Below, piece by piece: positions 33,370 through 41,649 of a stretch of DNA of 64,000 nucleotides. The position numbers and the translations under genes were made by a program. Each line of letters opens with the position of its first letter. The first letter of the stretch is position 1. Origin of the DNA: Aliirhizobium smilacinae (GTDB lineage: Bacteria; Pseudomonadota; Alphaproteobacteria; Rhizobiales; Rhizobiaceae); contig NZ_VDMN01000008.1 of assembly GCF_006335145.1 (NCBI RefSeq), forward strand, positions 124,001 through 188,000, given 5' to 3'. The notes under the pieces were generated by a model, which saw nothing but the letters and a program-made list of their open reading frames with translations, was not told the origin of the DNA and did not search any database.

Positions 33370-33400
33370 GCCGGTGCCTCCAGGGGCGCCGGCTTTTTTG
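33370..33400 (+). terminator. Rho-independent terminator after the DUF2852 gene
   Basis: GCCGGTGCC (33370-33378) pairs with GGCGCCGGC (33385-33393), followed by six T residues. Confidence 0.9.
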
Positions 33401-33437
33401 ATGGGAAGAATCCTGAGGAATCGGATAAGGAAGAAAC

Positions 33438-34199
33438 ATGTTCGCGCTCCTCAAGAAGCCAGTTCGCCGCTCACCCAAACCGCTCCAGACAGTCAAGCGC
33501 ACTCTGGCCGTGGGTGATCGGGCTATGCCCCTGACCATCAAGGAGAATAGCCGCGCAACCCGCATCACTTTGAGGATCGAGCCAGGCGGCAGGGCGCTCA
33601 ATCTCACCATACCGGTGGGGTTGAAGCATTACGAGGTGGATGACTTTCTCGCTCGTCATGAGGGCTGGCTTAGAACGAAGCTGGCCAAGTTCTCGCTGGA
33701 CAATCCCATTCGCCCCGGCGGACGGATTTCCATCCGTGGCGTCGACCACCGCATCGAGCATACCGGATCTTTACGGGGCATCACGGAAGCTGTGGTGATC
33801 GATGGGGAACCTGTCCTGAAAGTGAGCGGCCTCGAAGATCATATGGGCCGAAGAATCTCGACCTTCCTCAAGAAGGAAGCGCGCCACGACCTCGAATCAC
33901 TCGCCCGACGTCATGCCGCCGCGATCCGCAAGCCGATTGCGTCCGTGTCGATGAAGGATACACGCAGTCGCTGGGGGTCGTGTTCCTGGGACGGAAACCT
34001 CAGTTTCTCATGGCGCATCGTCATGGCGCCGCCACTGATCATCGATTACCTCGCTGCACACGAGGTCGCTCATCTCAAGGAGATGAACCACGGCCCGAAA
34101 TTCTGGGCACTGTGCAAGGAACTATGCCCGAGGATGGAGGAGGCGCGGCGCTGGTTGAAACTGCACGGCTCGCAGCTTCACGCTATCGATTTCAGCTAA
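33438..34199 (+). CDS. M48/YgjP-type metallopeptidase-like protein (DUF45, SprT-like)
   Basis: A 253-residue protein with the zinc-binding helix HEVAHLKEMNHGPKFW (HExxH plus a downstream His, about 206-221). The upstream pattern DTRSRWGSCSWDGNLSFSWRIVMAPPLIIDYLAAHEVAH defines the DUF45/YgjP (WLM-related) family. The substrate is unknown; related proteins are predicted metal-dependent proteases. The N-terminal beta-rich part (about 25-120) fits the family. It stands between two terminated units; the SleB-like gene converges from the right 65 bases away. Confidence 0.88.
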   Translation: MFALLKKPVRRSPKPLQTVKRTLAVGDRAMPLTIKENSRATRITLRIEPGGRALNLTIPVGLKHYEVDDFLARHEGWLRTKLAKFSLDNPIRPGGRISIRGVDHRIEHTGSLRGITEAVVIDGEPVLKVSGLEDHMGRRISTFLKKEARHDLESLARRHAAAIRKPIASVSMKDTRSRWGSCSWDGNLSFSWRIVMAPPLIIDYLAAHEVAHLKEMNHGPKFWALCKELCPRMEEARRWLKLHGSQLHAIDFS

Positions 34200-34264
34200 A
34201 GAAATGCCAGCAGAAGTGGGAGCAGGTTTGGCGTCCGTGTGAAGGCTGCGGAATAGCCGCGGGC

Positions 34265-35305
34265 CTAACGCCAGTCGCTGGTCCGCATCATCCAGTTTTC
34301 CTGGCTCGGGCCTGATACGGGTTCGGCCATTGCCATTCCGGCACCGGGGCGCTTCTGCACATTCGGCCGTGCGGCAGGGACCGGAATTTTCGCACCGCTC
34401 TCGAGGCTGGTCTGGTAGAGGCGTGCCTGGGTGTAGGAAGAATTCTGAGGCGCGGAATAGGCGGTGTCGAATGCCTCTTCCATGCTGGACCGCGCGATCG
34501 CTGCTGTGATCACTGGTGCGAGCGGGGGCATGGAAGCATGCGCTGCAGGCTGCTCGGAAACAGTACCACGTGCTCCCTTTTCCGCCGCAGCAACGACCGG
34601 GCCGGCTGCAGGAACAGAAGCGGCTGCCACCTGTGCAGCTGCTGCGGCCGCACTTGCAGCCTCGGCGAGAACGGATGACGACAGGGCAGGGTTCTGCTCT
34701 GGATCGTTGGATGCATAGGCAAGAATATAGCTGTTGGCAGGCTTAGGCTCCGCCGTCTGCAGATTGCCGTCCTCGTCACGCTTTTCATAGAACACGTTAC
34801 CGCCGGCAGCGGCGACGTAATGCATGTTATTATACGGGAACGAATATCCCTGGGTATGGAAGAACATCGCGCTCTTCACATCCGGATGTCGCGCACCTTT
34901 GAGAACGGCATCCGCAGCAGTGTTGAGATCAGGCGCCGTGGCCTCATCCATCTTGCGGGTCATTACGCCTGGGGCGAACTGGTTCTTCTGCGCAACGACA
35001 CCACAGATCGACGGCGGGTAGATGCCGGACGTCAGCCGGTTCATGATCACGCTGCCGACGGCGAGAAAGCCGGTTTCGCTTGTCCGTTTGGACTCGAAAT
35101 ACATCGCGCGCTTCAGGCATTCGCGATCGGCATTCGTGTAGCTGTAGACCGCCTTTTTCGACGCAGCACCGGATGTCGCCAGATTGGTCGATTTGGCTTT
35201 GCCGTCCACCGACGAGATCGTCTGTGTGCTGTTGCACGCCGTAAGCATGCCGCCAGCAGCCAGACATAAAGCTGCCCGCATAGCAGCTGTCATTACACTC
35301 GTCAT
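34265..35305 (-). CDS. Cell wall hydrolase (SleB/Hydrolase_2 family) lipoprotein
   Basis: A secreted protein of about 346 residues. The signal AALCLAAGGMLTAC carries a lipobox (LTAC) with the lipidated Cys near residue 24. The hydrolase domain (about 55-190) shows the family pattern ECLKRAMYFESKRTSETGFLAVGSVIMNRL with the catalytic Glu, and ICGVVAQKNQFAPG. An Ala-rich low-complexity linker (about 215-255) and a Pro-rich tail follow. Relatives of SleB are amidases or transglycosylases acting on peptidoglycan. The start at 35305 gives a proper signal; the frame is open to 35335. It is monocistronic. Confidence 0.9.
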   Translation of the reverse strand: MTSVMTAAMRAALCLAAGGMLTACNSTQTISSVDGKAKSTNLATSGAASKKAVYSYTNADRECLKRAMYFESKRTSETGFLAVGSVIMNRLTSGIYPPSICGVVAQKNQFAPGVMTRKMDEATAPDLNTAADAVLKGARHPDVKSAMFFHTQGYSFPYNNMHYVAAAGGNVFYEKRDEDGNLQTAEPKPANSYILAYASNDPEQNPALSSSVLAEAASAAAAAAQVAAASVPAAGPVVAAAEKGARGTVSEQPAAHASMPPLAPVITAAIARSSMEEAFDTAYSAPQNSSYTQARLYQTSLESGAKIPVPAARPNVQKRPGAGMAMAEPVSGPSQENWMMRTSDWR

Positions 35306-35604
35306 TGGACCCCGCCAAAAAATTTCAAAAATCATCTGGTTGCGGAATAAGGTACCTCAATTCAGTTCGTTTATCAATTATCTTTCATAATCTGCCAAAG
35401 CCCGGAAATTCCGTTCCTTTTTCACTTTCGCCGATGATAAACTTTCATGAGTGAAAACTGATATGTCAGGCATTCACGAAGCGTGAGCTAGTCCCGATTC
35501 GGGTCAATCAACCGCAATCCGCCCTTCCCGAATGCCGCAATACGATCCGCCTTCCGGCACAAAAGATTCTCGACTCCGTGGGCATTTCGTGTCACTCCGC
35601 GGTC
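35306..35604. promoter_or_regulatory. Divergent region between the cell wall hydrolase and the trpFBA operon
   Basis: A 299-base gap, AT-rich at 35320-35460. It holds promoters for both sides. I looked for a Trp-rich leader peptide and attenuator upstream of trpF and saw none. Confidence 0.4.
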
Positions 35605-36261
35605 ATGAAACTCGACGTCAAGATTTGTGGGTTGAAGACGGCGGAAACCGTGGAGCGCGCGGTTGCACGAGGCGCTACCCATATCGGCTTCATCTTCTTC
35701 GAAAAGAGCCCGCGAAATATCTCGCCCGATGTCGCCGGAGACCTTGCCGACAAGGTTCGCGGCCGGGTCAAGATTGTCGCGGTCACAGTTGATGCCAATG
35801 ACGAGGAACTGGACGATATCGTCTCGCTTTTGAGGCCGGATATACTCCAGCTTCATGGCCATGAAAGCCCGGAACGCATCCTGCATATCAAGGCACTATA
35901 CGGGCTGCCGGTGATGAAGGTGTTCTCTGTCCGGGAACAGGCCGATCTCGATCGCATCGATCGGTTCATCGGTGTCGCCGATCGCTTTCTTTTCGATGCC
36001 AAGGCACCGAAAGGTTCGGAGCTTCCGGGCGGCAACGGCGTTTCCTTTGACTGGAACCTGATGGCTTCGCTTGACGAAGGCGTGGATTACATGCTTTCCG
36101 GGGGGCTGAACAAGGATAATGTCGCTGTCGCGATCGCGTCTACGCGGGCAACCGGTATCGATGCGTCGTCCGGAGTAGAAAGCGCACCGGGCGTAAAAGA
36201 CATTGGAATGATCGACGCGTTTTTTGATGCAATCGCCGATGCGACGGCAAAAAGACGCTGA
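35605..36261 (+). CDS. trpF: Phosphoribosylanthranilate isomerase
   Basis: The third step of tryptophan synthesis; a TIM barrel of 218 residues. MKLDVKICGLKTAETVERAV carries the catalytic Cys. GFIFFEKSPRNIS and FLFDAKAPKGSELPGGNGVSFDW (catalytic Asp region) follow, with the phosphate site MLSGGLNKDNV and ASSGVESAPGVKD at the C-terminus. The start at 35605 is set by the conserved N-terminus; a GTG at 35578 in the same frame is less likely. It heads trpF-trpB-trpA-accD-folC, the standard order in Rhizobiales. Confidence 0.96.
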   Translation: MKLDVKICGLKTAETVERAVARGATHIGFIFFEKSPRNISPDVAGDLADKVRGRVKIVAVTVDANDEELDDIVSLLRPDILQLHGHESPERILHIKALYGLPVMKVFSVREQADLDRIDRFIGVADRFLFDAKAPKGSELPGGNGVSFDWNLMASLDEGVDYMLSGGLNKDNVAVAIASTRATGIDASSGVESAPGVKDIGMIDAFFDAIADATAKRR

Positions 36262-36273
36262 AGGAGCGAGAGA

Positions 36274-37494
36274 GTGAACGAGACGCCAAAACCCAATTCC
36301 TTCCGCTCTGGTCCCGATGAGGATGGCCGTTTCGGCATTTTCGGTGGCCGCTTCGTGGCCGAAACGCTGATGCCGCTGATCCTGGAACTCCAGGGCGAAT
36401 GGGAAAAGGCGAAGAACGATCCGGTATTCCAGAAGGAACTGGCGGATCTGGGGACCCATTATATCGGCCGCCCGAGCCCGCTCTATTACGCCGAGCGCCT
36501 GACCGAGCATCTCGGTGGCGCAAAGATCTATTTCAAACGCGAAGAGCTGAACCACACCGGCTCGCACAAGATCAACAACTGCATCGGCCAGATCCTGCTC
36601 GCCAAGCGCATGGGCAAGACCCGTATCATTGCGGAAACCGGTGCCGGCCAGCACGGCGTGGCCTCCGCCACCGTTGCCGCCCGTTTCGGTCTACCCTGCG
36701 TCGTCTACATGGGCGCAACCGATGTCGAGCGCCAGGCGCCTAACGTGTTCCGCATGAAGCTTCTCGGTGCCGAGGTCATACCGGTAACGGCAGGCAGCGG
36801 CACGCTCAAGGACGCGATGAACGAAGCATTGCGCGACTGGGTCACCAATGTAGACGACACCTATTACCTGATAGGTACCGCAGCCGGCCCGCATCCCTAT
36901 CCGGAAATGGTGCGCGATTTTCAGGCTGTGATCGGCATGGAAGCCCGCGAACAGATCCTTGAAGCCGAAGGCAGGTTGCCGGATGTCGTCATCGCGGCTG
37001 TTGGCGGCGGATCGAATGCGATCGGCCTGTTCCATCCGTTCCTGGATGACGAAAGCGTCAAGATCGTCGGCGTCGAAGCAGGCGGTCACGGTCTTGACGG
37101 CAACGAACATTGCGCCTCGATTACCGCTGGATCGCCGGGCGTCCTGCATGGCAACCGCACCTATCTTCTGCAGGATAATGACGGCCAGATCCTCGAAGGC
37201 CATTCGATTTCCGCCGGCCTTGATTATCCGGGCATCGGTCCGGAGCACAGCTGGCTGAACGATATCGGCCGCGCCGAATATGTGCCGATCATGGATAACG
37301 AGGCGCTTGAAGCCTTCCAGCTCCTGACCAGGCTCGAAGGCATCATTCCGGCGCTGGAGCCGAGCCACGCAATCGCCGAAGTCATCAAGCGCGCGCCAAA
37401 GATGGGCAAGGACCAGATCATCCTGATGAACCTGTCCGGCCGCGGCGACAAGGACATCTTTACCGTCGGCAAGATCCTCGGAGTGGGGCTGTAA
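36274..37494 (+). CDS. trpB: Tryptophan synthase beta chain
   Basis: PLP enzyme of 406 residues that condenses indole with serine. It has a GTG start at 36274 with AAGGAG upstream, FGIFGGRFVAETLMP near the N-terminus, and the PLP-lysine motif LNHTGSHKINNCIGQ (about 92-106, Lys in HKIN). The glycine loop IAAVGGGSNAIGLF and the C-terminal NLSGRGDKDIF complete it. It lies 12 bases after trpF and two before trpA, so the alpha2beta2 complex is made from one message. Confidence 0.97.
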   Translation: MNETPKPNSFRSGPDEDGRFGIFGGRFVAETLMPLILELQGEWEKAKNDPVFQKELADLGTHYIGRPSPLYYAERLTEHLGGAKIYFKREELNHTGSHKINNCIGQILLAKRMGKTRIIAETGAGQHGVASATVAARFGLPCVVYMGATDVERQAPNVFRMKLLGAEVIPVTAGSGTLKDAMNEALRDWVTNVDDTYYLIGTAAGPHPYPEMVRDFQAVIGMEAREQILEAEGRLPDVVIAAVGGGSNAIGLFHPFLDDESVKIVGVEAGGHGLDGNEHCASITAGSPGVLHGNRTYLLQDNDGQILEGHSISAGLDYPGIGPEHSWLNDIGRAEYVPIMDNEALEAFQLLTRLEGIIPALEPSHAIAEVIKRAPKMGKDQIILMNLSGRGDKDIFTVGKILGVGL

Positions 37495-37496
37495 TC

Positions 37497-38336
37497 ATGA
37501 CTTCCAGAATGGACACTCGCTTCGCCAAGCTGAAGGCCGAAGGCCGTCCGGCGCTCGTCACCTATTTCATGGGCGGCGATCCGGATTATCAAACCTCGCT
37601 CGGCATCATGAAGGCGCTTCCGGAGTCGGGGGCCGACGTGATCGAACTCGGCATGCCGTTTTCCGATCCGATGGCCGATGGACCGACGATCCAGCTTGCC
37701 GGCCAGCGCGCGCTCAAGGGCGGGCAGACGCTGGCAAAGACGCTCGATCTCGCCCGCGATTTCCGCAAGGCCGATAATGAAACGCCGATCGTGCTGATGG
37801 GCTATTACAACCCGATCTACATCTATGGCGTCGACAGGTTTGTCGAGGACGCGCTTGTCGCCGGTATCGATGGCCTCATCATCGTTGACCTGCCGCCGGA
37901 AATGGATGACGAACTCTGCATTCCGGCGCTCGCCAAGGGTCTCAACTTCATTCGCCTGACAACCCCGACCACCGACGGAAAGCGTCTGCCGACAGTCCTG
38001 AAGAACACGTCGGGCTTCGTCTATTACGTCTCGATGAACGGCATCACCGGTTCCGCCCTTCCTGACACGTCGCTGATTTCCGGCGCCGTTGCCCGCATCA
38101 AGAGCCATACGGACCTGCCGGTCTGCGTCGGTTTCGGCGTCAAGACGGCTGACCATGCCAAGGCGATCGGCGCGGCGGCTGATGGTGTCGTCGTCGGCAC
38201 TGCAATCGTCGCCCAGGTGGCGGGCAGCCTCACCAACGATGGCGCCGCGACGGCCGATACCGTTGCCGCCGTCTCCACCTTTGTTCGCGGCCTGGCAACC
38301 GGCGTGCGGTCCGCGCGCCTTGTTGCCGCCGAATAA
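37497..38336 (+). CDS. trpA: Tryptophan synthase alpha chain
   Basis: TIM-barrel subunit of 279 residues that cleaves indole-3-glycerol phosphate. Visible are ELGMPFSDPMADGPTIQ with the catalytic Glu, LMGYYNPIYIYG, DGLIIVDLPPEMDDE with the catalytic Asp, and the phosphate-binding VGFGVKTADHAKAI and DGVVVGTAIV. It starts two bases after trpB. The next gene, accD, follows after 43 bases in the same direction. Confidence 0.97.
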   Translation: MTSRMDTRFAKLKAEGRPALVTYFMGGDPDYQTSLGIMKALPESGADVIELGMPFSDPMADGPTIQLAGQRALKGGQTLAKTLDLARDFRKADNETPIVLMGYYNPIYIYGVDRFVEDALVAGIDGLIIVDLPPEMDDELCIPALAKGLNFIRLTTPTTDGKRLPTVLKNTSGFVYYVSMNGITGSALPDTSLISGAVARIKSHTDLPVCVGFGVKTADHAKAIGAAADGVVVGTAIVAQVAGSLTNDGAATADTVAAVSTFVRGLATGVRSARLVAAE

Positions 38337-38379
38337 CTGGCCCAAATAAGGCCCGAAGCTATTTATCGGAGTACCCCAA

Positions 38380-39270
38380 GTGAACTGGATCACCAATTAC
38401 GTTCGACCGCGCATCAATTCCATGCTGGGTCGTCGCGAAGTTCCGGAAAACCTCTGGATCAAATGCCCTGAAACCGGCGAAATGGTCTTTCACAAGGACC
38501 TGGAAGAGAACAAGTGGGTCATTCCCGCTTCCGGTTTCCATATGAAGATGCCGGCCAAGGCGCGTCTGAAGGACCTCTTCGATGGCGGCGAATACGAAGC
38601 TCTGCCGCAGCCCAAGGTTGCGCAGGACCCGTTGAAATTCCGCGATTCCAAGCGATATGCCGATCGCCTCAAGGACAGCCGCCTGAAGACCGAGCAGGAA
38701 GATACGATCCTGTCGGGTCTGGGCGAGGTTCAGGGCGTCAAGCTTGTTGCCGTCGTGCATGAGTTCAACTTCATCGGTGGCTCGCTCGGCATGGCGGCCG
38801 GCGAGGCGATCGTGAAGGCAGCCGAGCGCGCGCTGGCGGAAAAGTGCCCGCTGATCATCTTCCCCGCTTCCGGCGGCGCCCGCATGCAGGAAGGCATCCT
38901 GTCGCTGATGCAGCTGCCGCGCACCACGGTTGCGGTGGACATGCTGAAGGAAGCCGGTCTTCCTTATATCTGCGTTCTGACCAACCCCACCACGGGCGGC
39001 GTCACGGCATCCTACGCCATGCTGGGTGATGTCCACATCGCCGAGCCGGGTGCTGAAATCGGCTTTGCCGGCAAGCGCGTTATCGAGCAGACGCTGCGCG
39101 AAAAGCTCCCGGAAGGTTTCCAGACCTCCGAATATCTGCTGGAGCATGGCATGGTCGACATGGTGGTCAAGCGCCACGACATTCCGTCGACGCTTGCCAC
39201 CATCCTGCGGATGCTTTTGAAGCAGCCGGTCCAGGAAGCGCTCCCGGTGCCGGTCGCTGTCGAGGCCTGA
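38380..39270 (+). CDS. accD: Acetyl-CoA carboxylase carboxyltransferase subunit beta
   Basis: With AccA it transfers carboxyl from biotin to acetyl-CoA. It is 296 residues from a GTG start at 38380. The crotonase-like core shows GGSLGMAAGEAIVKAAERAL, PASGGARMQEGILSLMQLPRTT and VLTNPTTGGVTASYAMLGDVHIAEPGAEIGFAGKRVIEQT. The N-terminal zinc ribbon that binds with four Cys in E. coli is reduced here: I see WIKCPETGEMVF with a single Cys, so the four-Cys zinc site appears to be absent, as in some alphaproteobacterial relatives. Confidence 0.95.
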   Translation: MNWITNYVRPRINSMLGRREVPENLWIKCPETGEMVFHKDLEENKWVIPASGFHMKMPAKARLKDLFDGGEYEALPQPKVAQDPLKFRDSKRYADRLKDSRLKTEQEDTILSGLGEVQGVKLVAVVHEFNFIGGSLGMAAGEAIVKAAERALAEKCPLIIFPASGGARMQEGILSLMQLPRTTVAVDMLKEAGLPYICVLTNPTTGGVTASYAMLGDVHIAEPGAEIGFAGKRVIEQTLREKLPEGFQTSEYLLEHGMVDMVVKRHDIPSTLATILRMLLKQPVQEALPVPVAVEA

Positions 39271-39298
39271 ACCAAGACTTGAAAGCCAGAACTTCGGG

Positions 39299-40651
39299 AT
39301 GACGATCATGAACCAGCCCGTCGTGAGTGCGGCCGAGCAGGAAATCGAGCGGCTGATGACCCTTCATCCGAAGGGGTTCGATCTGTCGCTCGATCGTGTT
39401 TCGAGGCTCCTGGAAACGCTTGGAAATCCGCATCTGAAATTGCCCCCGGTCATTCATGTGGCCGGAACCAACGGCAAGGGATCATGCACGGCCTTCTGCC
39501 GTGCGCTTTTGGAAGCGGGCGGTTATGCCGTCCATGTCCACACCTCGCCGCATCTCGTGAACTGGCACGAGCGGTTCCGCATCGGTGTCAAGGGCGGACG
39601 GGGCCAGCTCGTTGAGGACCAGCTACTGGCGGATGCGCTGCGCAGGGTCGCGCAGGCAAACGGCGGCCAGATGATCACCGTTTTCGAGATCCTGACCGCA
39701 GCTACTTTCCTTCTCTTTTCCGAACAGCCAGCGGATGTCGTACTTCTCGAAGTCGGTCTGGGCGGCAGGTTCGATGCCACCAACGTCGTGCCGAACCCGG
39801 CGGTTTCCGTCATCATGCCAATCGCCCTCGATCATCAGGCCTATCTGGGTGACAAGGTCGAACTGATCGCGGCTGAAAAGGCCGGTATCATGAAGCGCCG
39901 TTGCCCGGTCGTCATTGGCCAGCAGCAATTCGAGGCGGCGCGTGAGGTTCTGGTCTCGACTGCCGATCGCCTCGGCTGTCCTCTGACCGTCTATAGCCAG
40001 GACTATTCCGCGCATCAGGAGTTCGGTCGCCTAATCTATCAGGATGAAGACGGCTTGCATGATCTCCCGCTGCCGAAACTTCCCGGCCGTCATCAGTTCG
40101 CCAATGCCGCCGCAGCGATCCGCGCCGTCAAGGCGGCCGGTTTCACCGTCACGGATCAGATGATGGAAAAGGCGATGGCAACGGTCGAGTGGCCGGCCCG
40201 CCTGCAGAGACTGACCGAAGGCAAGCTGCTTGACTTCGCACCGAAGGGATCGGAAATCTGGCTGGACGGCGGTCACAACCCCGCTGGCGGCGAAGTGATC
40301 GCCGAGGCCATGGCCGGTTTCGAGGAACGTCATTCACGGCCGCTCTACCTAATTACCGGCATGATCAACACCAAGGATCCGGTCGGTTATTTCCACGCCT
40401 TCGCCGATCTGGCGGAGCATGTTTTTACCGTTCGCATCCGCGATAGCGAGGCAGGCCTCGATCCTGTGGTGCTGGCGCATTCGGCCTTCGATGCCGGACT
40501 GGTTGCCGAACCGGCTGCCTCCGTCGCAGAGGCCCTGCAGGAAATCACCTTGCGCCAGATCCCCGATCGCCCCCCGCCGCGGATCCTGATCGGCGGCTCC
40601 CTCTATTTCGCCGGCAACGTGCTCGCCGACAACGGCACCCCGCCGACCTGA
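39299..40651 (+). CDS. folC: Bifunctional folylpolyglutamate synthase / dihydrofolate synthase
   Basis: ATP-dependent ligase of 450 residues that adds glutamate to dihydropteroate and folates. The P-loop VAGTNGKGSCTAFCRALLEAGG (about 56-77), HTSPHLVNWHERFRIG, the metal/substrate region LLEVGLGGRFDATNVV and IALDHQAYLGDKVELIAAEKAGIMK (carbamylated Lys) are clear. WLDGGHNPAGGEVI follows. It ends the trpFBA-accD-folC unit. A weak hairpin follows at about 40714. Confidence 0.96.
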   Translation: MTIMNQPVVSAAEQEIERLMTLHPKGFDLSLDRVSRLLETLGNPHLKLPPVIHVAGTNGKGSCTAFCRALLEAGGYAVHVHTSPHLVNWHERFRIGVKGGRGQLVEDQLLADALRRVAQANGGQMITVFEILTAATFLLFSEQPADVVLLEVGLGGRFDATNVVPNPAVSVIMPIALDHQAYLGDKVELIAAEKAGIMKRRCPVVIGQQQFEAAREVLVSTADRLGCPLTVYSQDYSAHQEFGRLIYQDEDGLHDLPLPKLPGRHQFANAAAAIRAVKAAGFTVTDQMMEKAMATVEWPARLQRLTEGKLLDFAPKGSEIWLDGGHNPAGGEVIAEAMAGFEERHSRPLYLITGMINTKDPVGYFHAFADLAEHVFTVRIRDSEAGLDPVVLAHSAFDAGLVAEPAASVAEALQEITLRQIPDRPPPRILIGGSLYFAGNVLADNGTPPT

Positions 40652-40713
40652 GGGCTTTGAAGGTTTGGGGCTGATGTCGAGAAATTTCGATCTCCTCACT
40701 GGCGATTTCTAAC

Positions 40714-40745
40714 ACTTAGCCAAAGGCTGAGTCTTAGATTTTGTT
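40714..40745 (+). terminator. Possible weak terminator after folC
   Basis: ACTTAGCC (40714-40721), loop AAA, GGCTGAGT (40725-40732), then TCTTAGATTTTG. The stem is eight pairs with one G-U, and the T-tract is interrupted, so termination may be partial. Confidence 0.45.
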
Positions 40746-40879
40746 GGTGAGGGGATACTCCAACCAGGGACGTTTCGGGTTTCCCGCTCAGCAAAAACAA
40801 TCCCTTCAACAAAATATCATCCCCGCCCTCCGAACCTGTGTCTACAATCCCCCCGTTCCGCTTCGGCTACACCGGTCCG

Positions 40880-41130
40880 CATAACCGGCGAAGGGGAGCC
40901 GGTGATCGCAGGGACCGCCCTTATGCAAGCGGGACATGCGAGGCTGCGCAGAAAATGGTCTGCCTCCCTGAACAAGGGGCGTGCGTGTGTCGCACACATC
41001 CCGGATCGCTTGCCGAAAGGCATCCGATCCGCAGCAGACGGACCGGAGTTGCGTGGAAAAACACACCGAACGGGACACGCCGAGTGTCATTACTAAAAAT
41101 TCAATTCGAGGCACCCGACGTGTCCCGGCC
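40880..41130 (+). ncRNA. Candidate structured RNA in the folC-trxA gap
   Basis: No convincing gene lies in the 605 bases between folC and trxA. Part of the gap folds well by eye. GTCTGC (40958-40963) and GCAGAC (41034-41039) enclose three adjacent hairpins. These are CCCT-GAACA-AGGG (40966-40978), GTGCG-TGTGT-CGCAC (40981-40995) and a long arm 41002-41031: CGGATCG / CGATCCG, a CT/TC internal loop, TGCC-GAAA-GGCA. The GAAA tetraloop exists only on the plus strand. CGGGACACG at 41071-41079 pairs with CGTGTCCCG at 41119-41127. I do not recognise a known RNA family; RNase P, SRP, tmRNA and common riboswitch signatures are absent. Strand and limits are uncertain, and it could instead be a degenerate repeat element. 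Confidence 0.35.
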
Positions 41131-41195
41131 GAAATCTAAGAAACAAAGAACGCCAAGGGTGCAATCCATCCTCTGATCTGCCGCACCCCAGTCAA

Positions 41196-41228
41196 ACAAA
41201 AACCCGGCTGATTGCTCAACCGGGTTTG
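41196..41228 (-). terminator. Rho-independent terminator of trxA
   Basis: On the minus strand AAACCCGG pairs with CCGGGTTT (41220-41227 with 41200-41207), followed by a T-rich tract ending TTTGTTTG. It lies 29 bases after the trxA stop, with a parS-like site between. Confidence 0.88.
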
Positions 41229-41242
41229 GATTCACGTGAAAC
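41229..41242. other. parS: parS-like site 5 (GATTCACGTGAAAC, one mismatch), downstream of trxA
   Basis: 13 of 14 positions match the parS palindrome. It is intergenic, squeezed between the trxA stop and its terminator, about 21 kb right of the proposed origin. Confidence 0.8.
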
Positions 41243-41256
41243 ACTTTCTTAAGCGT

Positions 41257-41577
41257 TTAGGCGGCGCCGGAAATCCAGGCGGAAAGTGCTGTCTTCGGCG
41301 CAGCGCCGACCTTGATGTCGGCCACTTCGCCACCCTTGAAGATCGCCAGCGTCGGGATCGAGCGAACGCCGAACTGAGCTGCCAGTTCCGGGTTCTCGTC
41401 GATGTTCAGCTTTGCGACCTTTACCTTGCCGGAAAGCTCCGTTGCGATCTCTTCAAGGCTCGGAGCGATCATCTTGCACGGGCCGCACCATTCAGCCCAG
41501 AAATCCACGACGACCGGCTCGGCGGAGTCCAGAACTTCTGCCTGAAAATTGTTGGTATCGACCTTAACGGTAGCCAT
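41257..41577 (-). CDS. trxA: Thioredoxin 1
   Basis: Cytoplasmic disulfide reductase of 106 residues with the active site WAEWCGPCKM (about residues 28-37) and the cis-Pro motif SIPTLAIFKGG. ATG 41577 is preceded by GAAGGAGAG; the upstream extension to 41625 is not thioredoxin-like. It follows addA by 72 bases and is the last gene of the leftward divL-tsaE/amgK-murU-addB-addA-trxA run. It may also have its own promoter in that gap. A clear terminator follows. Confidence 0.97.
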   Translation of the reverse strand: MATVKVDTNNFQAEVLDSAEPVVVDFWAEWCGPCKMIAPSLEEIATELSGKVKVAKLNIDENPELAAQFGVRSIPTLAIFKGGEVADIKVGAAPKTALSAWISGAA

Positions 41578-41649
41578 GGGGCTCTCCTTCACGATTCTTC
41601 GTTGCTTCAAATATGAGATCGGCATTGATCATTTTCAATGTCCGTCATG

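Noticed and set aside
40838..41176. Overlapping short open frames on both strands in the folC-trxA gap
   Set aside because: Low-complexity, Arg/Cys-rich translations without motifs or ribosome sites; the region folds better than it codes.
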